Assembly: GCF_024714495.1 (NCBI RefSeq)
Contig: NZ_JAMZMJ010000010.1
Location: forward strand, 148,633-212,632
Source: Marinoscillum pacificum
Lineage (GTDB): Bacteria; Bacteroidota; Bacteroidia; Cytophagales; Cyclobacteriaceae
Direction: 5' to 3'
DNA length: 64,000 nt
Position numbers and translations under genes: made by a program. Shown piece after piece: positions 1-7,644 of the stretch. The stretch's first letter is position 1. Each line of letters begins with the position of its first letter. The notes under the pieces were generated by a model. That model made no database searches, had not been told where the DNA came from, and saw nothing but the letters and a program-made list of their open reading frames with translations.

Positions 1-1124
1 TACCGACAGTTTCCGAAGAATACATTGATAAATATTTCCCCAATATTTACAAAGAAGTAATAAAAAACAATGCCATCAAGTACGGGTGTTTAGCAGGCCT
101 TGAAGCGTGGGCAAATGCGGGACTTTCACCTAGCAAAGAAAGAAAATCAAGATGGGGAATGGTATTTGGAGCTGGCGCTCCTGGTTTAGATGAATTTATC
201 ATTGACCCAATTGAGAAGCTAAATATTGGAAAGTCTAGAACGGTTGGCACCACTCTGGTTCCACAATCTATGACTAGCGGCACTGGGGCATACCTAAATC
301 AACTTTTAGGATTAGGAGGCCCCGTAATCAGCAATTCATCTGCCTGCAGTACAGGGAGCGAAGCGATTTTAATAGGTTATGAACAAATACAATTAGGCAA
401 AGCAGATATAATGCTGTGCGGAAGCACAGAAGGAATAGGTAGATTTATTTGGGGAGCGTTTGACACCATGAGAATTCTCGTACCCAACTCAAATGACGCT
501 CCAGAAAAAGCAAGCAAACCTATGAGTCAGAAATCATCTGGATTTGTACCGTCTGGAGGTGCTGGTACTCTTATTCTGGAAACTTTGGAATCTGCACAAG
601 CTAGAGGTGCTAACATACTAGCTGAATTAGTAGGTGTATCTCAAAACTGTGGTGGTCAGCGTAATGGAGGCTCTATGACTGCTCCAAATTCTGAAGCAGT
701 TATTGAATGTATAAAATCTGCCATTAATCATGCCAATATTGATGCTTCCGAAATTGACTTAATATCTGGTCATCTTACTTCTACAATGGCAGATCCAATT
801 GAAATCGAAAACTGGGTAACAGCACTAAATTTACCTCCTGATAAACTACCAGCAATCAATACTGTGAAGTCCATGATAGGTCACGCTATCTCAGCCGCTG
901 GATCTATTGAATCTGTAGCTTGCATCATTCAGTTAACTGAAGGTTTCATTCATAAAAACATCAACATTGATGCCGATACCATACATGAGAAGATTAAGAA
1001 TATTTACCCAATAGAGAAAATACCATTAGAAACTGAGCGAAGAGAAATTCAAACAATAATTAAGTCTAATTTTGGATTCGGTGATGTAAATTGCTCGCTA
1101 ATTTTCAGCAAATTCAAGCCGTAA
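1..1124 (+). CDS. Beta-ketoacyl-ACP synthase (KAS II/FabF-like), 5' partial
   Basis: This is a condensing enzyme that elongates an acyl chain on an acyl carrier protein by decarboxylative Claisen condensation. The frame is open from base 3, so the true start lies outside the window; an internal ATG at 159 is not the start because the upstream codons read as normal KAS sequence. The thiolase-fold triad is visible: Cys in SSACSTG (codon 345-347), His in SGHLTSTMADP and the second His in KSMIGHAISAAG, ending with the usual NFGFGDVN glycine-rich turn. The gene stops 2 bp before the ACP gene, so the two probably form a dedicated pair. Flanking desaturase and phosphatidyltransferase genes suggest a specialised lipid rather than bulk fatty acid synthesis. 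Family certain; substrate unknown. Confidence 0.93.
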   Translation, partial: PTVSEEYIDKYFPNIYKEVIKNNAIKYGCLAGLEAWANAGLSPSKERKSRWGMVFGAGAPGLDEFIIDPIEKLNIGKSRTVGTTLVPQSMTSGTGAYLNQLLGLGGPVISNSSACSTGSEAILIGYEQIQLGKADIMLCGSTEGIGRFIWGAFDTMRILVPNSNDAPEKASKPMSQKSSGFVPSGGAGTLILETLESAQARGANILAELVGVSQNCGGQRNGGSMTAPNSEAVIECIKSAINHANIDASEIDLISGHLTSTMADPIEIENWVTALNLPPDKLPAINTVKSMIGHAISAAGSIESVACIIQLTEGFIHKNINIDADTIHEKIKNIYPIEKIPLETERREIQTIIKSNFGFGDVNCSLIFSKFKP

Positions 1125-1126
1125 TT

Positions 1127-1381
1127 ATGGAATTAAAAGAAATACAGGAGAAACTCACACCAATTATCAGTAAGTACTTACCTGATGAAGTAAAAGTAGA
1201 AGAAATCACTCCAGAAAAGGATATTCTGAAAGATTTACAAATTAACTCCGCTTATTTAATTGACATCATTATTGCAATAGAAGAAGAATTTGATATTGCA
1301 ATAGATGATGACTCCATTGCCAAGATAAACACCGTTCAGGAAGCAGTGGACGTTATTGTCAGCAAAATAAATGAAAAGTAG
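1127..1381 (+). CDS. Acyl carrier protein (phosphopantetheine-binding)
   Basis: An 84-residue acidic four-helix carrier protein. The phosphopantetheine attachment serine is Ser41 in the motif LQINSAYLIDII, a variant of the common DSL motif with Asn in place of Asp. An upstream TTG at 1091 would extend the protein by 12 residues into the preceding gene; the ATG at 1127, 2 bp after the KAS stop, gives a normal ACP length and is preferred. The close spacing implies co-translation with the KAS. The divergence from a housekeeping AcpP motif suggests a pathway-specific carrier, as seen in sphingolipid, sulfonolipid or aryl-polyene pathways; which one is not shown by the sequence. Confidence 0.9.
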   Translation: MELKEIQEKLTPIISKYLPDEVKVEEITPEKDILKDLQINSAYLIDIIIAIEEEFDIAIDDDSIAKINTVQEAVDVIVSKINEK

Positions 1382-1395
1382 AAGGTGATTACTTT

Positions 1396-2322
1396 CTACC
1401 TCTTCACCCGCGAATTCAACCCTATATTTTTCTGAGTAAGAAAGTGATAAATCACCTTCGTCCAGGAATTGTAAGAATGCAATCCTTCATAATGCTTGCT
1501 GGCTTTTTCTCTCAAGACTGGCAATCTAGAACCTGGAACATTTGGAAAATCATGATGCTCATTGTGGTAGCCTACGTTGAAAACCAACTTATTTAATGGC
1601 CCATAATAGGAATATGTCTCCTGACCAGGCTTAGTAACATAGTGCTCAGACACAAAGTGACCACCCAAGGGATGAAGACCAGTTGCTAATATCACAGATA
1701 AAGCCATGTATAGCACACCTATCCAACCTACAAAATTCAGATACGTTAAAACAAAAATGATTTGGACCACTAAGTTGACAAACTCCCATTTATTGGGTTT
1801 TCTTGGATAAACCATCAATGGCCGTAAAGCGTAAAAGAGAATCTGAAAAAACATCCAAATAAATTTCCCTACAAAACCTCTAAATAGCTTCGCTTCCAAT
1901 CGTGTAGGAAGATCTGTATCAATTTTATCTTCTCCTTGTTTCCAATGGTGTTCAAGGTGATATGCTTTAAAAGCCATTGCAAATGGAAAAACCAAGGGCA
2001 GATTGACCAAAATGGCTAGCCAATTGTTTTTCGCTTCTGATTCAAAAGCAAGGTTATGGGATAATTCATGAATGGCTAAAACCAGGATATGCACCAATGT
2101 AGTACCTACTAAAAACAACACTGCGATGAACCCCCAAATATTAGACGGCACATAAAATGACACTGCTAACTGTAACAGTGAGACAAGCAAAACTTTGTAC
2201 TTCAGACCAGCATCTATACCCATTAACTCCTTCACCTCAGGCACTTCTTTCAAAATCTGCTTTCTACGCTGAAAATGAGGCTCTCGTCCTTCCTCCCAAA
2301 TGAAATCTTTAGTAGCTCCCAT
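1396..2322 (-). CDS. DEGS1-like sphingolipid delta-4 desaturase
   Basis: A 308-residue membrane di-iron desaturase. From memory of human DEGS1, the similarity runs along the full length: an N-terminal block (RRKQILKEVPEVKELM) like the eukaryotic one, histidine boxes HELSH (85-89), HLEHH (122-126) and HNEHH (253-257), and shared blocks FYALRPL, GLHPLGGHFVSEHY, ETYSYYGPLN and GYHNEHHDFPNVPG, ending in the HSYNSW block. DEGS enzymes introduce the 4,5-trans double bond that turns dihydroceramide into ceramide. Many Bacteroidota make dihydroceramides or sulfonolipids, so a sphingoid-type substrate is plausible here. The gene converges on the ACP gene with a 14 bp gap. Family assignment is strong; substrate is inference. 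An alternative is C4 hydroxylase activity, as in DEGS2. Confidence 0.88.
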   Translation of the reverse strand: MGATKDFIWEEGREPHFQRRKQILKEVPEVKELMGIDAGLKYKVLLVSLLQLAVSFYVPSNIWGFIAVLFLVGTTLVHILVLAIHELSHNLAFESEAKNNWLAILVNLPLVFPFAMAFKAYHLEHHWKQGEDKIDTDLPTRLEAKLFRGFVGKFIWMFFQILFYALRPLMVYPRKPNKWEFVNLVVQIIFVLTYLNFVGWIGVLYMALSVILATGLHPLGGHFVSEHYVTKPGQETYSYYGPLNKLVFNVGYHNEHHDFPNVPGSRLPVLREKASKHYEGLHSYNSWTKVIYHFLTQKNIGLNSRVKR

Positions 2323-2461
2323 CCAGCAAATTTAAACATTGTACTTTAATTGAAAGCCAGAAGATTAATTGATAGACAGCTAGTATATCTCCTATTTTTC
2401 ATGTTCATCTTTAATATTCCAATACTGACATTAAAAAATTCTCAACGTTTAGTGATTTGAT

Positions 2462-2469
2462 TAACTTTG
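2462..2469 (+). promoter_or_regulatory. Candidate -7 promoter box for desaturase gene
   Basis: The octamer TAACTTTG fits the Bacteroidota sigma factor -7 consensus TAnnTTTG and lies 17 bp upstream of the start at 2486. I see no clear TTTG -33 element at the usual distance, so this is a weak call. Confidence 0.35.
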
Positions 2470-2485
2470 TGACAATCAATATTCT

Positions 2486-3358
2486 ATGCTTAGATACAAA
2501 GCCGATATTAAGACCTTAGTCTATCTAACTTTCACCTCATCCCTGATGCTGGTATTATTCTTTTATCATGAGCAAATCCAATCTGCGATTTTGTGGATAC
2601 TTTATGGTATAGAATTGGTTATGGCTATTACTGTGGGAGTTATTGTTCATAATCATCGCCATGTAAGCATCTGGAAAAACAAAACCTTGAATAATCTCAC
2701 GGACTGCTGGTTGACAGTTCTATACGGGTTCCCTGTATTTGGATGGATCCCCACTCATCTTCAGAACCACCATACACATACCAACAAGGAACCAGATTAT
2801 ACGAAGACCTACGCATTCTCTGAAAAGAATAACTTATGGACTATCATTTACTATCCGATGTATAGTAGTGGGGTTCAACTGAAAGCTATCAGACGCTATC
2901 TTTCTGATTTGAGAACAAAAAATCGAGAAAAATTCATTGAACATATTTTCCAGATCATATCATTGGTTCTATTCGTTGTAGCTGCATTCATTATTGACTG
3001 GAAAGCGGCTATTCTCTTCGTGATAATCCCTCAACAAATCTCGCTCAACAGTGTATTAGTATTTAACTACGTACAGCATATTCATGCAGATGAAGAATCA
3101 GAATACAATCACTCCAGAAATATAGAAGGCCCACTAAATACCTTCCTATTCAACAATGGACTGCATACTGCGCATCACATAAAACCTCATCTACACTGGA
3201 GTCGTTTACCTGAATTTCATGCTGAAATCAGAGACAAAATCGATCCTAAATTGAATGAAAAAAGTCTGATCTGGTATTTAATCAGGCAATACTTATTATC
3301 ACCATTTAACTCTAAATGGTCTACTGTATCCATGCGCCTTACGCGTGAAAAAGTCTGA
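2486..3358 (+). CDS. Membrane fatty acid desaturase/hydroxylase, copy 1
   Basis: A 290-residue integral membrane di-iron protein with paired hydrophobic segments. Histidine boxes are HNHRH (55-59), HLQNHH (91-96) and HTAHH (227-231), followed by a conserved HLHWSRLPE tail. It is paralogous to the next gene: both start with a similar short KxKxDxKTL stretch, carry an EYNHSRN block before the last His box, and share the HWS.LPE motif. It belongs to the broad fatty acid desaturase/alkane hydroxylase superfamily and is clearly different from the DEGS-like neighbour. It may desaturate or hydroxylate the acyl or sphingoid chain of the lipid made here; reaction and position are unknown. Confidence 0.85.
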   Translation: MLRYKADIKTLVYLTFTSSLMLVLFFYHEQIQSAILWILYGIELVMAITVGVIVHNHRHVSIWKNKTLNNLTDCWLTVLYGFPVFGWIPTHLQNHHTHTNKEPDYTKTYAFSEKNNLWTIIYYPMYSSGVQLKAIRRYLSDLRTKNREKFIEHIFQIISLVLFVVAAFIIDWKAAILFVIIPQQISLNSVLVFNYVQHIHADEESEYNHSRNIEGPLNTFLFNNGLHTAHHIKPHLHWSRLPEFHAEIRDKIDPKLNEKSLIWYLIRQYLLSPFNSKWSTVSMRLTREKV

Positions 3359-3362
3359 TAAT

Positions 3363-4319
3363 ATGTTGAAATTAAAATATAAATCAGATCGCAAAACACT
3401 TGCAGCTGTTACCCTGTACTTTGTCAGCACAGGACTGATCTGGTACTATTTCCCTCAATTGCACATAGCACTTCAGATCTTTGCAGTTATTTTTTTATGT
3501 ATGCTCTCCTTTATATGTGCTGTGATCGTTCATAACACGGTCCATGTACCTATATTTAGAAGTAAGCGAGCAAACAAGGTGTTCCAAATCGTACTTTCTA
3601 TGACTTATGGATATCCTGTAAGTCCGTTTGTGATAGGTCATAACCTAAGTCATCATCAACACACAGGCAAAGATCAAGACATTGCCAGAACGGATAAGTT
3701 AAGGTTTAAGTGGAATTTTCTCAATCAAGCATTGTTCTTCTTTGTAACCTCTGACAGCATCATGAAATCTGAATGGCTATGGATCAAAAAAATGTGGAAA
3801 GAAGATCGAAGAAGCTGGGTTATTCAATATTTCTTGGAACTGATTGGTGTAGGCTTAATTAAGATTCCTCTTTTATTTTTCAATTGGCCAGTGACGTTAT
3901 TAACTATTTGGCTACCGCACTTATGGGCTCAGTGGGGCATCGTAGGAACTAACTTTTGGCAACATGATGGCTGTGATGTTTATCATGAATATAATCACTC
4001 CAGAAATTTTACCAACAAGCTGTTAAACTTTCTGGTATTCAACAATGGGTACCATGGTTTGCATCACAATAATGCAACGCTACACTGGAGTGAACTACCA
4101 GAAATATATGAGAAAGAATTTGCTCCAAACATTCATCCAAATCTAAATCGAAACTCTTTATTCATGTATTTGTGGGAATCTTGCGGGTGGCCTGGAAAAA
4201 GACTAGACTATTTGGGAAACCCAGTCGTTTTAGATAAAAACAAACAGGAAGATAGCCTGGAGTGGATCAACCACAAGGATTACAAAAAGAACATTGAGCA
4301 CTTAGGAGCCGAAGTTTAA
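3363..4319 (+). CDS. Membrane fatty acid desaturase/hydroxylase, copy 2
   Basis: A 318-residue paralogue of the preceding gene. Histidine boxes are HNTVH (57-61), HNLSHH (93-98) and HGLHH (231-235), with an EYNHSRN block and an HWSELPEIY tail matching its neighbour, plus a longer C-terminal extension. An ATG at 3345 would overlap the upstream gene; the ATG at 3363 is preferred because the N-terminus then aligns with copy 1 (MLKLKYKSDRKTL beside MLRYKADIKTL). The 4 bp gap to copy 1 and 7 bp gap to the next gene indicate one operon from 2486 to 5256. The substrate is unknown; two divergent copies suggest two positions or two chains are modified. Confidence 0.85.
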   Translation: MLKLKYKSDRKTLAAVTLYFVSTGLIWYYFPQLHIALQIFAVIFLCMLSFICAVIVHNTVHVPIFRSKRANKVFQIVLSMTYGYPVSPFVIGHNLSHHQHTGKDQDIARTDKLRFKWNFLNQALFFFVTSDSIMKSEWLWIKKMWKEDRRSWVIQYFLELIGVGLIKIPLLFFNWPVTLLTIWLPHLWAQWGIVGTNFWQHDGCDVYHEYNHSRNFTNKLLNFLVFNNGYHGLHHNNATLHWSELPEIYEKEFAPNIHPNLNRNSLFMYLWESCGWPGKRLDYLGNPVVLDKNKQEDSLEWINHKDYKKNIEHLGAEV

Positions 4320-4326
4320 CTAAATA

Positions 4327-5256
4327 ATGAGTCAATTGAATTTCATCAGTAGACATTATCAGGAAGTTTTAGCCTCGATTAAGCAAATAGATGTAGAAGA
4401 AACATTTGATCTGTACTTCAGTCGTTTTTTCGGTTTGTTATTTGCCAGGCTAGGAAAAACACTCAATCTAACACCTACTCACGTAAGTTTTTTAAGCTTG
4501 GGTTTTGGTGTTCCAGGAGGTATTTTGCTTTACTGGCAAACAGATGTTTGGATTATTGCAGTTGCTTGCTTTCTTATAACGCTTGCAGGAATACTAGATA
4601 GCGCAGATGGCCAACTAGCCAGGATGACAGGAACGTCAAGTGAATTTGGCAGAATGGTGGATGGCACTATTGACAACATGGTATTCATGGCATGCTACTT
4701 CGCAGGAATTGCCTATTTCAAAGACATCTATGGCCTTCTTACCATAGTTGCTATTGCAGGAGCCTCAGGTTTTGTTCATAGTGTCAAGTCTGCCATCTAT
4801 GAATTCTATAAATGTGAATACCAGGAATTGATGGAAAACAAAGAAGAAAGCAGTATTCCATACACTTCCAAAGAAGTAGAAATTCAGGGGAACCGATGGT
4901 ACCATAAGGTGATCTATTATATTATCGTAGATTACACCAACAAGCAATTGAAGTTTATAACCAGAAGCATTGCTCAGCGCAAATCCATGCGAGAACTCAC
5001 TACCAACTCCGAAATTTCCCGACGATTTTTAGAGCGTTACAGAGATTACAATAAATCTATGCTTAGCTGGTGGGCTATTTTCTGCGGCACCAACACTCAT
5101 AGAACTGCCATAATGGTCTGCTCCCTTTTTGGCAGAATAGATATTTATTTCATTGCCAGTGTTGCCTGGACCATTTTCATTATTCCTATTTCCTTAATTC
5201 AAGCGAAGAGAGACAAAGAGCTTCTTCAAGAATTTTCATTTCAGAACGCCGCTTAA
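4327..5256 (+). CDS. CDP-alcohol phosphatidyltransferase family protein
   Basis: A 309-residue membrane enzyme that joins a CDP-activated group to an alcohol with loss of CMP. The family signature is complete: D91-x2-D94-G95-x2-A98-R99-x8-G108-x3-D112-x3-D116. Several hydrophobic helices surround it, and an unusual charged cytoplasmic stretch follows (about 160-235). Family members make phosphatidylglycerol phosphate, phosphatidylserine, phosphatidylinositol, phosphatidylcholine or, in some Bacteroidota, inositol phosphorylceramide. It is the last gene of the desaturase operon, so it probably adds the head group to the lipid made there. The divergent PimA-like glycosyltransferase nearby makes an inositol head group worth testing, but this is inference. 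Confidence 0.85.
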   Translation: MSQLNFISRHYQEVLASIKQIDVEETFDLYFSRFFGLLFARLGKTLNLTPTHVSFLSLGFGVPGGILLYWQTDVWIIAVACFLITLAGILDSADGQLARMTGTSSEFGRMVDGTIDNMVFMACYFAGIAYFKDIYGLLTIVAIAGASGFVHSVKSAIYEFYKCEYQELMENKEESSIPYTSKEVEIQGNRWYHKVIYYIIVDYTNKQLKFITRSIAQRKSMRELTTNSEISRRFLERYRDYNKSMLSWWAIFCGTNTHRTAIMVCSLFGRIDIYFIASVAWTIFIIPISLIQAKRDKELLQEFSFQNAA

Positions 5257-6351
5257 TTAAGATTTAGGTTTCAATACTGCATTGGAGGTCAGCTGACAAA
5301 AACCCTTTAAGCCTTTCATGATCGCTTTTGCTTTGGTGGCCTTAACAGTTCCTGGCTGATATTCTACTGACGCCTTCGTCATTGGATCCAGTACTCGATT
5401 TGCAAACTCATTGACAATTGCCCGATCTTCTGTAATCATCACAACCTCCTGCTCAAAGTGATAACTGATTAAGTCATAATTACTACTTCCGAAAACAAGT
5501 TTATCACTGTCAATTAGAATAGCTTTCAAATGAAACATCCCAGGATGATGAAAGAGCTTAAAGAACCCTTTATTACTCTGTGAAAGGAGGTAATCAAAAA
5601 ACAAGCCTTTATTATTCTCCTTTGGAGAGATAATACTCACTTCTACACCAGATTCCGCTATACTCTGAAGCACTGGAAGCAAAGGCTCTGATACATAAGG
5701 AGAAATAACAGTAATTTTTGATTGAGCTTGTCTAAGAATGTCAAAAAACTCCTCATACAGACTTTTACTTCTCACTCCATTGAGAAAAAATAATTGATGC
5801 CCTTTAAGATTTTCCTTGAGTGACTGGTTTGAACCGTTCCAAGTGGTTAAAAAATCCGCTCGGATTGCTTTGCCTATGGAAAGATCCTCCATCTCAAGCA
5901 TCATATCATGCCACTCAAAATTGTGATCGCTAAAGTTTATCCCACCCAAGTATGAGTATCTACCATCCACCACCATCATCTTTTTATGATTTCGAAGCGG
6001 ATATCGAAGCATCAATGGGCCTGTAGGATTCACAAACTTGACCTTTATCCCATTCGCTTCAGCTTTAGCTAACAACCTATATGTATTCTTTACTTCTCCC
6101 TTAAAGTTTGGATCTCTCAAATACTTCAGCCCAAAGACAAAGTGATCACTGACGACAGCTTTTGAAAAAGAATCAATTATGAGTCGCTTATCTCTTGCAG
6201 GGCTTTGCAGCATCAAATGAATTAACTCCTCCCCTGCCGCATCTCCTTCAAAAGTCATTGCTTGCACATAAAGAGATTCTTTAGCTTCTTGAGCTCTAAC
6301 ACTCAATGCTGCCATAAATTCACTCGCTCCTATTAATATTTGTGACTTCAT
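5257..6351 (-). CDS. Phospholipase D/cardiolipin synthase-like protein
   Basis: A 364-residue protein with two HxKx4D phospholipase D motifs, H122/K124/D129 (NHKKMMVVDG) and H274/K276/D281 (FHLKAILIDS), each followed by a GG/GS-x-N element. This is the arrangement of bacterial cardiolipin synthases and related transphosphatidylases. There is no N-terminal membrane hairpin, so it is closer to ClsB-type or stand-alone PLD proteins than to ClsA. It converges with the phosphatidyltransferase gene; the two stop codons abut in TTAATTAA. It may transfer a phosphatidyl group onto glycerol, a phospholipid or a lipid head group. Family is sure; reaction is not. Confidence 0.85.
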   Translation of the reverse strand: MKSQILIGASEFMAALSVRAQEAKESLYVQAMTFEGDAAGEELIHLMLQSPARDKRLIIDSFSKAVVSDHFVFGLKYLRDPNFKGEVKNTYRLLAKAEANGIKVKFVNPTGPLMLRYPLRNHKKMMVVDGRYSYLGGINFSDHNFEWHDMMLEMEDLSIGKAIRADFLTTWNGSNQSLKENLKGHQLFFLNGVRSKSLYEEFFDILRQAQSKITVISPYVSEPLLPVLQSIAESGVEVSIISPKENNKGLFFDYLLSQSNKGFFKLFHHPGMFHLKAILIDSDKLVFGSSNYDLISYHFEQEVVMITEDRAIVNEFANRVLDPMTKASVEYQPGTVKATKAKAIMKGLKGFCQLTSNAVLKPKS

Positions 6352-6420
6352 TATAAGACTTTCCTATTTTTGGGGCATACAAGATTAATCAAATCCACTA
6401 ATACCAAGACACAACCACCC

Positions 6421-7527
6421 ATGAAGATTGCTCAGGTTTGCCCATATGATTTTTCACGTCCTGGTGGGGTAAAAAACCATATTGAGTCTTTATCCAAATA
6501 TCTGAGACAAATGGGTCACGAAGTGAAAATAATTGCCCCCAATCCCAATATTTCTGAGGAAGGTGTTTATCATTTTGGAGGTAACAGGAGTCTAAACTTG
6601 GGCGGCACCAAAATTGATATCAACATCGCATTAGGAGCTGAACGAAAAGCACTAAAAAACTTCCTTCGAAACGAGCAATTTGACGTTATTCATTTTCACA
6701 CTTTTTGGAATCCAGCGCTACCATTTCAAATTAGAAGATTTAGTAGAGCAAAACATGTCACCACCTTTCACGACACACCAAAAAGCCAATTTGTCGGAAA
6801 AAACATCATGCCAATAGCTGCTAAGGGTGTTTTCACATTAATGGATGCCATCATTTCAGTAAGTAAAACACAAGCAGCATACATCAATAGGTTTTCAAAA
6901 AGAGAAATCTCTATCATTCCAAACGGTATAGATTTAGCGGAGTACCAACAACCTATTGAGCCAATAAAAAAGTATGACGATGGTAAATTCAACATCCTAT
7001 TTCTCGGAAGGCTTGAAGAACGAAAAGGAATTTTGCACGCATTGGAGTCTTACAAAATTGTCAAAAAGGCAAACCCTGACATCCGACTAATCATTGCTGG
7101 AGACGGTGATGAGAGAATCCAAGCAGAAAACTTTATCAAAATACATGAACTACAGGATATTGAAATGCTTGGGTTTGTTTCAGAAAGCGAGAAACTTCGA
7201 CTTTTAAAAACCGCTGATTTGTATATCGCTCCAGCACTTTTTGGAGAAAGTTTTGGAATCGTTTTGCTTGAAGCAATGGCTATGGGCACACCCATGTGTG
7301 GCTATGGAAATGAAGGCTACCTAAATGTGCTTTCAGAAAAACAACGTGCGTATTTCGCCTCACCGTATGATACTGAAAGCTTAGCTGCTAAGACTTTGGC
7401 TCTGATTAGCGATCAGAACGAACAATCAAAAATGATTTTAGAAGGGAGTCAAGTTGTTCAACCATTTGATTGGGAAATCTTGACAACTCAAATCGAGAAT
7501 GTTTATAAACGCGTCCTAAAAAATTAA
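6421..7527 (+). CDS. GT4 glycosyltransferase, PimA-like
   Basis: A 368-residue GT-B retaining glycosyltransferase. The N-terminus (MKIAQVCPYDFSRPGGVKNH) is typical of phosphatidyl-myo-inositol mannosyltransferase PimA and relatives, with the GGV loop for the acceptor. The C-terminal nucleotide-sugar site shows LGRLEERKG and the E-x7-E motif in GESFGIVLLEAMAMG. The ATG at 6421 is chosen over an upstream TTG at 6370 because the beta-strand starts right after it. It is divergent from the PLD gene and next to a phosphatidyltransferase, so a membrane lipid acceptor is likely. It may instead be the first gene of the polysaccharide locus that follows. Confidence 0.85.
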   Translation: MKIAQVCPYDFSRPGGVKNHIESLSKYLRQMGHEVKIIAPNPNISEEGVYHFGGNRSLNLGGTKIDINIALGAERKALKNFLRNEQFDVIHFHTFWNPALPFQIRRFSRAKHVTTFHDTPKSQFVGKNIMPIAAKGVFTLMDAIISVSKTQAAYINRFSKREISIIPNGIDLAEYQQPIEPIKKYDDGKFNILFLGRLEERKGILHALESYKIVKKANPDIRLIIAGDGDERIQAENFIKIHELQDIEMLGFVSESEKLRLLKTADLYIAPALFGESFGIVLLEAMAMGTPMCGYGNEGYLNVLSEKQRAYFASPYDTESLAAKTLALISDQNEQSKMILEGSQVVQPFDWEILTTQIENVYKRVLKN

Positions 7528-7644
7528 ATTAAGGTCATGTTTCGTTATGATTCTGCATTTAATCATAACACTCCATAAATTAACAATTAGAAGAATCAAA
7601 TTATTTTGTTTAGAGTGTCTGGTTAGTTCCGACACCAGATAAAT

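Noticed and set aside
47..283. Minus-strand open frame opposite the KAS gene
   Set aside because: It lies wholly inside a clear beta-ketoacyl synthase and has no start context or recognisable domain.
1..1381. Flexirubin or aryl-polyene gene cluster
   Set aside because: A KAS/ACP pair alone fits, but the following genes (DEGS-like desaturase, phosphatidyltransferase) are not typical of those clusters and no ammonia-lyase or dialkylresorcinol gene is seen. It remains possible upstream of the window.
5250..5260. TTAATTAA palindrome at the joint stop codons as a regulatory site
   Set aside because: The palindrome follows from two abutting TAA stops of convergent genes; the same occurs at other convergent gene ends (33093, 10177).
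6370..6420. TTG start extending the PimA-like protein by 17 residues
   Set aside because: The added residues are polar and precede the conserved first beta-strand, which begins immediately after the ATG at 6421.
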